Translations under genes and position numbers: made by a program
Part shown: piece by piece, positions 9,867 through 20,800 of the stretch
How the letters are laid out: each line of letters opens with the position of its first letter
Numbering within the stretch: the stretch's first letter is position 1
Notes under the pieces: generated by a model
Databases searched by the model: none
What the model was told of the DNA's origin: nothing
The model's input: the letters and a program-made list of their open reading frames with translations, nothing else
DNA from: Lithodes maja
Lineage: Eukaryota; Arthropoda; Malacostraca; Decapoda; Lithodidae
Reading direction: 5' to 3'
NCBI GenBank assembly: GCA_037953745.1
Contig: JBAKBP010003158.1
Span: 62,001 to 126,000, forward strand
Length of the DNA stretch: 64,000 nt

Positions 9867-10186
9867 AATATTTATTTGTGGCCCCTCCATCATTGACGAA
9901 CATGCCTATTACATAAGGCATCCTCTTCAAACACTAATCCGCCGTAGTTTGACTCTACCGCGCAGAGCATTTAAAATCTGAGGAGCCTTCATCATGAGCG
10001 CACGTGACCTCACTCATGGCTTCAGTCATTATGAATTGGGTTCTCACTACGAAAAAAACTTCGTAAAAAATAAAAAACAAAAAGAAAATAAGAATAACTA
10101 TCCAATAAGCTTTCAATCATATCGTAGATGTACTTGTGTGGATCTTTGACCAGACGCTGATTCAGGCGTCATTCTTCCTTCTCTGT
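9867..10186 (+). repeat. Left terminal repeat of DIRS C
   Basis: Nearly identical to 38556-38872 (D) and similar to 55544-55866 (E). It is inverted relative to the right terminal repeat 53725-54090. It includes an interrupted hairpin GACGCTGATTCAGGCGTC near 10154-10171. Confidence 0.85.
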
Positions 10187-11149
10187 TCTGCGGTCAGCCG
10201 GCCCGGACGTGTCTCTCCACGCTCCGGTGGTTCCGCATTTGCTGCGTCCCTAGTGAGTTTTTTCTCATTTGTTTACTCCGGGATGTATCGAGTATGGTTA
10301 GGATATGCGTAGCAGGAGTGTCCTGGGCTGGTTGCCCGCAGTGCAGTGTATTTTGGGTCGTGTGTTTGGGGCATCTATTTCGGATGTACCCTCGTGGTCC
10401 GGTTGTGGACAGGTGAACTTTTTCACAGTTAGCTAGCTTTGTGATGCAGGCGGCTTTCAATCCGCGTTATTGCTTCCTTTTATCTTTCTGATGAGGTAGC
10501 GTATTTTTGCTGACGTTCCCAGCGTATTTTTCTTCACTTAGTGAAGTTTTTTCTGGGTCCCGAGTCAGTTCTTCCCTTTGCCAGAAGTATTTGCTACAGT
10601 GGTGTGTTGGCGGTGGTTCCTGTTGTGATATAATTCAGTGCTTTTTGTTTATATTCCGACATGTTAATGTTATCCGTCTGCCTAGGCCTAGCCAGCCTCT
10701 CGTAGCTTTACCACATATACAAGTGTTATTGATTTATTTTCTAAATATGTACTACTGTGTGATGTGTGTCCTGGTTTAGTTGTGTATTGGCTAATTCCAC
10801 GGACTATTTATGTGTCCTGGGTTAGTTGTGTATTGGCTAATTCCACGGACTATGTTGGGCCCGGCGTTAGTTGTGTTTTGGCTACGCCTCGGTCCTGTGT
10901 TGCGTTCAGATGGTATCTGGACGGGGTGGGTTATTTCCGGCGGGTTTTTCCCGGCTGGTTGCCGAGTTTTGGCCACGCGTGGTTTAAAAACAGGCTTGTT
11001 TCCCCGGCGAGTGGGTGTCTGTGGCTCCCCAGGACTGCGTCTCTGGGGTGCCTGTTTCAGGCTCCTTCTGATTCCCGGCGGGTTGGCTGTACCCATCTAA
11101 CAGTGTTCATACGGACACGTGTTGTTTGTAGTTTTTTCGGTTTTGCAAA
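10187..11149 (+). other. DIRS C leader, proximal part
   Basis: Non-coding leader matching 38873-39857 in D and, less closely, 55867-56870 in E. It contains two adjacent copies of a short repeat (GTGTCCTGG..TTAGTTGTGTATTGG, about 10766-10850) and the first of many CCGGCG motifs (10862, 10938, 11010, 11078). I see no protein-coding signal; open frames on either strand are not conserved in E. Confidence 0.6.
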
Positions 11150-12907
11150 GCCAATATTAAACTATGCTGTTGTTGTATTTCCTCCCCGGCGATCTTTTAC
11201 AAAGATGTGGGGTTAGGAACAATTGGGGTTAACTTTTAAACCTTAAATCACCCGGAGGGTGCAACCTGGTAGGGTGGGATGACCGAATTTGCAAAATTCA
11301 GTTTAGTTGACCAGACAATTGAGGGATGCATTGTGTATCGCCTCCTTCAACATACGGCAATTTAAGGCACAATTGGGGTTAACGTTTTTTAAACTAATAT
11401 TCACACCCGGCGGGTGCTCTCTGGAAGGGTGGGAATAACGAATTTACAATTCAGTTAGTTAACCAGACAATTGAGGGATACGTTTTGTATCGCCGCCTTC
11501 AACATACGGCGATCTAAAAAGATACTTCGGGAGAAGTTAGATCTCGTATATTTGTCAGGCTTCCCAGTTTTTGATCTACGAGATCATTCGGGGGCCGGCG
11601 TCTTTTTTAGTTTTCTTTTTTCCAAAATTGAATCTTGAAACAAACACCACCGGAAAGACTTAATCAGTTATAAACGCCATTCTGGTCTTTATATATGATG
11701 TCAGAGGGTATTCATAAATCTTTTGGACAAATTACGATATTCTGAAATCTTTTACTTAGGAAACCCCACCGCGTAGCGATCTGTAGTCGTTGAGTATTAC
11801 GCCTCGTTACCCGGCGGGTTATTTAACACTTGTGTGCGAACATGTTTTGGGTTAACCTTATGAGCATTAATTCCTGGAAATTTTCTTTTTTTCCAGAGCT
11901 GGGTCCCGGCGGGTCTATGCAGAACCTGGAGTAAGTATCCCACCAGTCTCTGTCATTGGTCGCTTGAGGGCTCATAAGAAACTGCGTTTTCTGTGGTCGA
12001 GCCTGGGATCAGGCTTCCTGTGTTATTCATTGCTTTATGCATTACGCCCTCCTGTAATGTATGGTTTAGTGTGGGTTACCTTTCCGGCGTTTTTCTCGTT
12101 GCTCCGAAAACACCGTTTTTGTTTACCGAGTTTTAGTCAGGATGGCTAAAATAGGTAAGTTACCCCGACGAGTTTGGTCGCTTGAGGGCTCATCAGAAAC
12201 TGCGTTTTCTATGGTCGAGCCTGGGATCAGGCTTTCTGGTTTATTCCCGTCGAGGGGGGCTCCACACAGTTTTGTAGGTGTTCAGGCTGACACCTGTTGG
12301 ACTTGGTTTTCTCTGCTTTTCAAAGCCATTGAAACAATGCTGTCTGCTTGTTTGGTCTTTACCTCCCGGCGACCTTTTTACAAAGAGGTCTGGGGCAGGT
12401 ATAATTGGTTTGACATTGCATATAAAACCCGGCGATTGTACCTTCGGGTGGTTATATTAACGGATTTGCGATTCGAGATAATTTGCCAAACAATTGATTG
12501 ATACAATAGGGTATCACGGCCTTCAAGACGGCGATCTATGAGGGCTTCTGGGAGAAGCCGGATTAGAGATTAAGATAGGCTTAGACTTTTTATGGGATAA
12601 AAAGATGCCTGAATCTAACTAGTGTCTCAAGTATAAAGGGATACTTGAAAGACTTCATCTTTAATAAAAATATGCTTCATCTTTATGTGGATTAAGAAGT
12701 TATTCTTAATTCTTTTGGACAGGTGATAGATATGCTGAAATCTTTAATAAACCATTGAAACAATGCCGTTTGTTTGTTTAGTCTTTCCCTCCCGGCGACC
12801 TTTTTACAAAGAGGTCTGGGGCAGGTACAATTGGTTTGACATTGCATATAAAACCCGGCGGTTGTACATTTGGGTGGTTATATTGACTGATTTGCAATTC
12901 GCGATCT
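11150..12907 (+). repeat. DIRS C leader tandem unit 1
   Basis: First copy of a unit that is repeated after 12908. It begins GCCAATATTAAACTATGC. Within it, diverged modules recur, each with a CCCGGCG motif, a segment like GACCAGACAATTGAGGG and a TATCGCC..CGGCGATCT segment. The junction with unit 2 (GCGATC joined to TTTGTATTTCC at about 12906) differs from the junctions of the array in D, so the duplication arose separately. Confidence 0.75.
11881..11936 (+). promoter_or_regulatory. Possible mini-exon with flanking splice signals in the DIRS leader
   Basis: A pyrimidine tract ending TTTTTTTCCAG (to 11896) is followed by 34 bases and then GTAAGT (11931). The same pair recurs in the D units (for example TTTTTTTCCAG and GTAAGT near 40600-40645). 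Another strong donor-like sequence, AATAGGTAAGTT, follows downstream. This suggests the leader could be spliced; it is inference from consensus only. Confidence 0.3.
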
Positions 12908-13304
12908 TTGTATTTCCTCCCCGGCGATCTTTTACAAAGAAGTGGGGTTAGGAACATTTGGGGTTAACTTTTAAAATTTAAATCACCCGGCGGGTGCAAC
13001 CTGGAAGGGTGGGATGCCCGAATTTGCAAAATTCAGTTTAGTTGACCAGACAATTGAGGGATGCATTGTGTATCGCCTCCTTCAACATACGGCACTTTAG
13101 GGCACAATTGGGGTTAACTTTTTTTTTAAACTAATATTCACACCCGGCGGGTGCTCCTTGGAGGGATGGGAATACCGAATTTACGATTCAGTTAGTTAAC
13201 CAGACAATTGAGGGATACGTTTTGTATCGCCGCCTTCAACATACGGCGATCTAAAAAGATACTTCGGGAGAAGTTAGATCTTGTATATTTGTCAGGCTTC
13301 CCAG
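12908..13304 (+). repeat. DIRS C leader tandem unit 2, left part (before Gypsy-1)
   Basis: Repeats the start of unit 1 (from TGTATTTCCTCCCCGGCG). It is cut by Gypsy-1 after TCAGGCTTCCCAG and continues at 25244 with TTTTTGATCTACGAG. Uninterrupted copies of this sequence in D (for example around 40265-40290) show the empty site. Confidence 0.8.
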
Positions 13305-13417
13305 TGTGACGCTTCTGCATAGTAGCCACGTGCGGGCATGCGCGCGCATCGGCTGCCCAGCCGTTTAGAAACCGGCCGCCGGCTTTTCCTTAGTATATAT
13401 CCTACAACAATGTAACT
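13305..13417 (+). repeat. Gypsy-1 5' LTR, left piece
   Basis: First 113 bases of the LTR from TGTGACGCTTCTGC to CAATGTAACT, where the LINE is inserted. It matches 23341-23469 apart from a short GC-rich deletion (about 15 bp). Confidence 0.92.
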
Positions 13418-15900
13418 CATTGGTGAACAAGCCTACGTCTTTTCTATCCTAAATGACCTAGAGCAGTTAGTTCAGCAACCCACCCGTATCCCGGATCGCA
13501 TCGGAGATCGGCCCAACATTCTTGACCTGTTTCTAACTTCTAACCCTTCTTCTTATACTGTCGATCTTTTCTCTCCTTTGGGCTCCTCCGACCATAAACT
13601 TATCTCTGTCACCTGTCCTATCTCTCCAGTACAGCCACCCGATCCTCCTAGCCGGCGGCGCTTGTGGCACTTTGGCGCTGCCGACTGGGAGGCTCTTCGG
13701 CAGTACTTCTTTGATTTCCCATGGACTGATTTCTGCTTCCATGGCCGGGGACCCTCGGAGAGTGCTGAACGCATTACCGAGGTAATCCTATCGGGCATGG
13801 AAGCATACATTCCATTCTCTTTCTCTCAGACTAATGCTAAAAAATCTTGGTTTACTCACGCCTGTTCTACTGCTGTCCGCAATAAGGAGGAAGCATTCAA
13901 ACGGTACCGACGCCTTAAAACTCAAGACTCTCATTCTTCATATGTTTCTGCCCGGAATCAAGCCAAATCTGTTCTTCGACTTGCCAAACACTCTTTCATC
14001 AATAATAAATGCACTGAACTATCCAACTCTAGCTCTTCCCAAGCTTTCTGGCATCTAGCCAAAAACCTCTCCAACAATTTCTCTTCCTCGTCTTTCCCTC
14101 CCCTTTCCCACTCTGATGGCACAACCATCACTTCTTCCTCTGACAAAGCTAAACTCTTCGCTCAAACTTTTGCTAGAAACTCCACCTTGGATGATTCCGG
14201 TGCTATTCCTCCCTCTCCGCCCTCCTCTCTCTTACTTATGCCTAATATCCTAATCTCTTCTAAAGATGTACTTTCTACCCTCTCTGGGCTTAACACTAAT
14301 AAGGCGTACGGTCCGGACGGTGTTCCTCCTGTTGTTCTCAAAAACTGTGCTTCCGTGCTGACTCCCTGCCTAGGCAAACTCTTTCGTCTCTGTCTATCCT
14401 CTAACGTCTTCCCTTCATGCTGGAAGTTTGCTCACATTCAACCTGTCCCAAAGAAGGGTGACCGCTCTCAACCCTCCAACTATCGTCCAATTGCTCTTAT
14501 CTCTTGTCTTTCTAAAGTTTTTGAAACTATTCTTGCTTCCAAATTTCTTAAGCATTTCTCTTCTCATAATCTGCTCTCAGATCGCCAGTATGGCTTCCTT
14601 AAGGGTCGCTCTACTGGTGATCTTCTTTCATATCTTACTAACTCTTGGTCATCCTCCTTTCGGGACTTCGGTGAGACTTTTTCTATTGCACTAGACATAT
14701 CGAAAGCCTTCGATAGAGTCTGGCATAAATCTTTAATTTCTAAACTACCCTCCTTCGGTTTCTATCCCTCCATCTGTGCCTTTGTCTCTAATTTCCTTTC
14801 CGGCCGTTCCATAGCTGCGGTTGTGGACGGCCATTGTTCACTTCCTCACCCTATAAACTCCGGTGTTCCTCAGGGCTCTGTCCTATCTCCTATTCTCTTT
14901 CTAATTTTTATAAATGATCTCCTTAACTGTACCTTAATTCCCATCCATTCATACGCAGACGACTCAACCTTACACTACTCCATTAGTTTTTCAGAACGCC
15001 CCAGCCAGCAATCCCTCAACGACAAACGTAATGAAGCCATAGAACTCTTAAATTCTGATCTAAATACTATTTCCAATTGGGGCAGAGAAAACCTTGTTAA
15101 CTTTAATGCTTCCAAAACCCAATTTCTCCATCTATCTACCCGTCAGGATCTCCCAGCGGACTATCCCTTATTCTTCAACAATACAAAAATCAACCCTTCA
15201 TCTTCTCTCAATATTCTTGGTGTCTCTTTTTCTTCTGCTCTCATTTGGAAGGACCATATTACCAGTCTTGCTAAGGCAGCCTCCCAGAAGCTGGGTGTGC
15301 TCAATCGCCTTAGGGGGTTCTTTTCCCCTGCACAGCTTCTTGCTCTGTACAGGGGCATAGTGCGCCCTTGTATTGAGTATTGTTCACATGTGTGGGGAGG
15401 TTCCTCTCACACCGCTCTCCTAGACAAAGTTGAAAGGAAGGCCTTTCGTATCATTAACTCCCGTCCACTCACCAACTCTCTGCAATCTCTCTCTCTCCGC
15501 CGCAATGTTGCATCTCTCTCGCTATTCTATCGCTACTATAATAATCAGTGTTCCTCAGAGCTATCCCAGTGCATACCACCTCCTTTACGTAGGGCACGTG
15601 GTACCCATCTTGCAACTCAATCCCACCCCTACTCTGTGCAACTCTCCAACCCAAGAGTGAAACGTTACTCTCAAACTTTCTTCTACTCAACATCTGAGCT
15701 CTGGAACTCTCTCCCAGAATCAGTCTTTCCCTCTTCCTATGACTTAAATTGCTTCAAACTCCGTGTGTCCAGGCATTTTGGCTCAAACGTCCCTTGATTT
15801 TGGCCCTGTCACTCTTTCAACTATGGGGGAGGCACTCGCTATAGGCAGTTATGCCTTTTGCCTCCCTCAATCACATAGAAAAAAAAAAAAAAAAAAAAAA
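13418..15900 (+). mobile_element. LINE family 1, copy 2, nested in the Gypsy-1 5' LTR
   Basis: 5'-truncated insertion that begins inside the endonuclease domain and ends with an A run (about 22). The intact 3' LTR (CAATGTAACTAATGTCTGG at 23459-23477) gives the empty site; AACT is present at both edges (13414-13417 and 15900-15903), a 3-4-bp target duplication with the A partly ambiguous because of the tail. It post-dates Gypsy-1. Confidence 0.93.
13419..15797 (+). CDS. LINE ORF2: endonuclease C-terminus plus reverse transcriptase
   Basis: The frame is open from the truncation point at 13419, so the ATG at 13578 is internal. The first 60 residues are the end of an APE endonuclease: RIGDRPNILDLFLTSNP and LGSSDHKLISV carry the conserved SDH motif. 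Reverse transcriptase follows with GPDGVPPVVLKN, YRPIALISCLSKVFE, DISKAFDRVWHKSL, GVPQGSVLSPILF and YADDST. It ends SRHFGSNVP with no RNase H. The reading frame is intact over about 793 codons, but the missing N-terminus makes it inactive on its own. Confidence 0.93.
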   Translation: MGEQAYVFSILNDLEQLVQQPTRIPDRIGDRPNILDLFLTSNPSSYTVDLFSPLGSSDHKLISVTCPISPVQPPDPPSRRRLWHFGAADWEALRQYFFDFPWTDFCFHGRGPSESAERITEVILSGMEAYIPFSFSQTNAKKSWFTHACSTAVRNKEEAFKRYRRLKTQDSHSSYVSARNQAKSVLRLAKHSFINNKCTELSNSSSSQAFWHLAKNLSNNFSSSSFPPLSHSDGTTITSSSDKAKLFAQTFARNSTLDDSGAIPPSPPSSLLLMPNILISSKDVLSTLSGLNTNKAYGPDGVPPVVLKNCASVLTPCLGKLFRLCLSSNVFPSCWKFAHIQPVPKKGDRSQPSNYRPIALISCLSKVFETILASKFLKHFSSHNLLSDRQYGFLKGRSTGDLLSYLTNSWSSSFRDFGETFSIALDISKAFDRVWHKSLISKLPSFGFYPSICAFVSNFLSGRSIAAVVDGHCSLPHPINSGVPQGSVLSPILFLIFINDLLNCTLIPIHSYADDSTLHYSISFSERPSQQSLNDKRNEAIELLNSDLNTISNWGRENLVNFNASKTQFLHLSTRQDLPADYPLFFNNTKINPSSSLNILGVSFSSALIWKDHITSLAKAASQKLGVLNRLRGFFSPAQLLALYRGIVRPCIEYCSHVWGGSSHTALLDKVERKAFRIINSRPLTNSLQSLSLRRNVASLSLFYRYYNNQCSSELSQCIPPPLRRARGTHLATQSHPYSVQLSNPRVKRYSQTFFYSTSELWNSLPESVFPSSYDLNCFKLRVSRHFGSNVP

Positions 15901-17673
15901 ACTAATGTCTGGGATATTCTTATGTTGTTTCACAGTTTGTAGCTGCCCTTATTCTTAACCAACGCATCTTAGTATATTTTATTCTCGATAGTTGATTGTT
16001 TCATTATAATATATAAGATGTAAGTCTAGTGAGAGTGGGAGGAGACGAGCAGGAGAGAGAGACCGGCTGGGGGACGTTGCTTCGCGCGGAGAGTCTAGCT
16101 TGGGACGAGCCTGATGTTGCCATATGCATTTGATTGCAACGTTAGGCTTAGTTTCGACTCACGCACGGGGTAGACGATTTTGACCCGGCAACTGTGTTGA
16201 GTGTTGCCAACCCTGGGATGTATTTTGTATGCCTAGGGTGGGGTCCAGACAGATTCAAGACTCAGAGCTCACCTCACTGTCGTACCCTTCGGACCCCCTT
16301 GATATCTATCCCTCTCAACCCCACTTAGAAACTTTCTCTCTTACTTTGTATACCTTCCTTCCACTACTTCACCAATCTATTTAATTATCCCATCCCCTTG
16401 ATAGACCTTATATCTATTATTGTATTAACGACGAGCTCTCAGATAACTAGATAGGATTTTGGGCCTTATGCAGAGATGTAATTGTTAATGAGACCTAGGA
16501 AGCTTTTTTGTTGTCTCATATTTGGTGGTTTCATGCTTGCTAGTGTGTTCTTGTGTCAGGTTAGCAGGGGCTAGACCGGAGGGGAGGCTTTTTGCGATCC
16601 TTTAAGTAAAGTCTGCTGGTGCGAGTCCCGTGGACCCGCACGAATTTACTAGGATACCCGTGGGAGTCTGGGGGCATTTTCTTGTCTGTGTCCCTGTGTG
16701 TCTAGTGTTATGTTGTGTGAGGGCCCTTGCCTAGTCCACTCAGCACTGCGCTAGCACGTCTTGCTTTTGTTTTAGGGTCGCCAGGAGAGAGTCAGATACT
16801 TGCGATCTGAGTCTCTCAAGAGAGCACCCTTTCAATTAGAGTAATTTGGCGCACAGACTTGGGAACGTCCCTAGGCTAGAGCAGGTGGCTCAGCCCGGGT
16901 ATCCGAAGCCTATATCCTTCCGGCTAGACCTCTGCCACCTGGCAGATTAACAGCTAGGGGTTTATTATCTCTGTATGCTTGTTATTGTGCCACAGTTTAC
17001 CGTTTTTGTGAGCATTGTGAGTCAGGGTGGGGCTTAGAGACTCTGTCCGAGCAGGCTTGCCTGACTAAGAGTGAGAAGCACGCCTGTATGTGGTTATGTT
17101 GCGAGTTGCTACCTTTATTTAATTATACCTATGCCATTATACACTGTATGGCCTATCACTAGTATTTATTCCTGCTTATGAGTTAAGAGTTCTCTAAATC
17201 CGTAACGTATTTTCTTTGCTAAGCATCAGATCTACAGTAGCCGCATGCAGTTTAGAAACCCGCATCTTGTCTACCTTTACGATGTTTTGAGGACTGTTTG
17301 CTTTCACCTTCTTTCACCCAGGGGTGATTAGTTGTATTAATTAACGTAACGTTAAATGTACTTTCTTCTAGTTTGTTATTAAATTGTTTCTGCAATTTAA
17401 TTCCGTTATCTATCTTTTCCTTGAAGCTTTAAGTCAACTTAATTGTGTGATCTTTTATATAGCCTGCTTGACTATCAGCAGTCTATAGTGCGTGCACCCT
17501 GTAACCGAGTCATAGGATACCTTGTTGTCCAGGCAGGACTCTTGACGGTTTAGGGTGGTTTGTTGCCTGGGTTTATAGATAAGGGTTGGATCTAGCGTTT
17601 TCCGTTGTTGCTTGTTGCCGCATACCTAGTCCAATAGAAAGAGCCCAGTGTTTATATATCCCAGGACGTAACA
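15901..17673 (+). repeat. Gypsy-1 5' LTR, right piece
   Basis: Continues the LTR after the LINE and ends GGACGTAACA. It matches 23467-25239 with about 1% difference by eye. No coding sequence. Confidence 0.95.
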
Positions 17674-17693
17674 AATGGCGACCTTGCATAGGA
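17674..17693 (+). promoter_or_regulatory. Gypsy-1 primer binding site
   Basis: The LTR end ACA is followed by AA and then TGGCGACCTTGC. TGG is the complement of a tRNA CCA end, the normal start of a minus-strand primer site. Gypsy-2 has the same AATGGCGACCTT on the minus strand at 33938-33949, so the site is conserved in the family. I do not identify the tRNA. Confidence 0.7.
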
Positions 17694-17889
17694 TTTACTG
17701 AACAGAGGAATATAGTGGTCATTTGTTTTGAGATTCCTTATGATTAGAGGAATACAGTGCACATAGATTTTTTTTTTTTGGAGCAACCAATATAACACAT
17801 TAAAGACTTTAAATAACATTAGTATATACATACTTGCATAGGAGATAAGGCACATTCTATAACCGTGATAATTACTGCAGTACACAAGC

Positions 17890-20800
17890 ATGTCTAATAC
17901 ATCAGAACACAGTGATGGGTCAGGTCACGATACAGGCTCGGAGGGAGAAAGACCTGTGGAGTGGCTAGTCGATAGCGAGGAGGGTGCTAGAAGATTTTTA
18001 GTGGTGCCCCTTACCGCTGCCAGGGTGTTGAAGCTGAATAAGTATGGCTTAAAGTGTGTGGCAGGTCTTCAGGGTCACCAGGGTTTAAGTGGCATGAGGA
18101 AAGATCAGCTGAGGACTTTGATATTGGGTTTAGAAGGGAGAGACCTGGGTGTAGAGGCGACTGGGGGCCCCGGTCCCCAGCCCCCCCTCCACTCTACCTC
18201 CGTATCAAACGTCAGGGTGCCTGAATTTAGTACATACCCCCAAGTTGATGGTCAATGGCAGCGTGGAATTCAATCACAGGGACCCTCCCCATTAAATGCA
18301 CCTTCCCCTCCTCAACGGTTGACTCCAGATTTGTTGTTTCGGCTTGAGATGGCCAAGGTTGAGGTTGCTAGGGCCAAGGTTGAGGCTACCGAAAGACAGG
18401 CTAGAGCTCAGGTTGAGGCTACCGAAAGACAGGCTGGAGCTCAGGTTGAGGCTGCCGAGAGACAGGCTAGTGTGCAGGCTGAGGCTGCAGAGAGAACAGC
18501 TATACGAGAGGCTGAACTGCAGGCAGAGTCTACTAGGTATCGGGCTGACAGGGAGCTGGAGAGATCTCGAGTGGAGGTAACAGGGCGAAATATTGGGGGA
18601 GGTAACAGACATCGGGACCAATCATTGTCGCACCTGCTTAAACTAGTTCCTGTGTTCGATGAATTATGTGTGACTGAGTTTTTTATGCGATTTGAGAAGA
18701 AGTGTCAGGAACACCAGTGGCCTCAGGAAAAGTGGGCAGCATTAGTTTCATCAAGACTCCTAGGAAAGGGGCTAAAAGCGTATGATGCACTACCTTTAGA
18801 GTCCTGTGTAGTTTATGATGAGCTAAAGAAGGCTGTGCTACGGGCCTATGAGTTACAACCGGAAACTTACCGCTTGAAGTTTCGGGGTGTTACTAAGGGC
18901 AAGGATAGTACCTTCCTAGAACATGCCCGGGACTTGTCTGATGCACTACGACATTGGCTGCGTTCTGAGAGGGCAGCTACTTTTGAGGAGTTGAGTGAAC
19001 TGGTTCTCTTGGAGCAGTTCTTTAAGTGCACAGGCGGGGACTTAACATTAAATATAAAGGAAAACAATCCTAGAACTCTCCAGGAGGCAGCAGAAATGGC
19101 TGACCGCCGACTGTCATTAATTCGAGGGTGTGAAGCAGCAGCTAGGAGTGAGTCGGGTGCAAAGGATCGTACCCCTCCCCCTCCCAAGAATTTTGATACA
19201 CATAAATACACAAAACCATCTAGCACTGACAATAAAACTGAACATAAACCAAATACCGTCCCGTATAAGAAGTCTAATGGTACCTCCCACTCCCAAGGGA
19301 AACCAAAGAGTAAAGAGTGCTTTGCATGTCACAAGGAGGGTCACTTTGCAAATGCTTGTCCGAACAAGCCACCAAACAAGGTTGTGTCATTGGCCCGCAG
19401 CATAGGGGTGTCGCCTATATCTTCTGAGTTTGCCAAGGGTAGTTCGTCAGAGGCTGGGACACAGCCTATGTTCAAGAGTCCGGAAGGCTCGAACCCTGTC
19501 CGCGACGTCTTTGGGGGTCATAGAGGGCATGGTTTTGTGAGGTGGGCTGGCGAAAGGCGAGGAGTTAAGCTATTGCGTGATACTGGGGCTTCTCAGACCT
19601 TGTTAAGGAACTTTACTGGTAGACCGATTAATGCTGCTCGGGTGGTGGTAGTTCAGGGGATCAATGCTACGAAGTCCTACCCGCTGGTGCGGATGGAGCT
19701 GGAGGTGGGTGGTGTGGCGAAGGAGCTGGATGTAGGAATTGTAGAGAACTTGCCTGTTGGGGGCGTCGACCTCCTCCTCGGCAACGACTTTGCGGTGCCT
19801 GCTTCTAAGGTTTCACCCTTGGTCGTTGCCGAGAAGGCGGCCGACGTTAGCAGGGAGGAACAGGAGTGGGTTGAGAAGTGTAGCGTACAAACCATGGCGT
19901 GTGTTGTGACGCGTTCTCAGACATCCGGAGCCTTGCAGCCACCACCTCAGTCTATCATACCGCGGAGGAAAGGTCACAAGAAAACGGGAAGTGTTGGTCA
20001 ATTGGAGAGTTTTGAGCCGGCAGTGTTTCTTGGTGACTCATTATTGGCACCTATGTTAGAGTCTGGAGAGGCCCCAGGGCCTGTCACCGCTAGTGCAGGT
20101 GCAGGGCAGGAAGAGACTCTGCGACAGCATCGTTATGCGCAGCGTGAGGAAAGGATGGCTCAGCGGGACATTGGAGGTGGAAATAAATTATTTAAGATGA
20201 ACTTGGATAATCTCGCACCTGCTGATATATGTTCCTTGCAGCTGGAAGATCCTGAAGTCAGGGCGTGTGGTAATGGTGCTGTCGAACTGGAGAGCGATGG
20301 GGATGCGCAGCCTGGTGATTTTTTCTTGTCCGAGGGGATCTTGTATCGGAGACATCAGGATCCCAAGAAAAAGTGGGATGGCGGGTCAGGATTAGTGGAC
20401 CAGTTAGTAGTACCGAGGGTGTGCCGTGAGAGCTTATTGAGATTAGCTCATGATGTGCCTTTGGCAGGGCACCTGGGGGCACGTAAGACGGAGGCAGCTC
20501 TGAGCAAGCTTTTCTGGTGGCCTGGGTTAAAGGTGAGTGTCGTGTCATGGGTGTCACAGTGTCACACTTGTCAAGTGGTTGGGAAACCTAATCAGGTCAT
20601 CCCGTTACAACCCATCCCTGTCATTGGGCCACCCTTCAGCAAAGTAGTTATCGATATGGTTGGCCCATTGCCCCCCACTAGTGCCGGCAATAAATGTTTA
20701 CTAACTGTAATGGATGTAGCAACACGGTATCCAGATGCTTACCCCATGCGCAACGGGAAGGCTAAGACTGTTGTCAAAAACCTACTTGTCTATTTCTCTC

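Noticed and set aside
10791..11216. Overlapping 96-150-residue ORFs in the DIRS C leader
   Set aside because: Frames are broken in D by small indels and absent in E; more likely GC-rich leader sequence.
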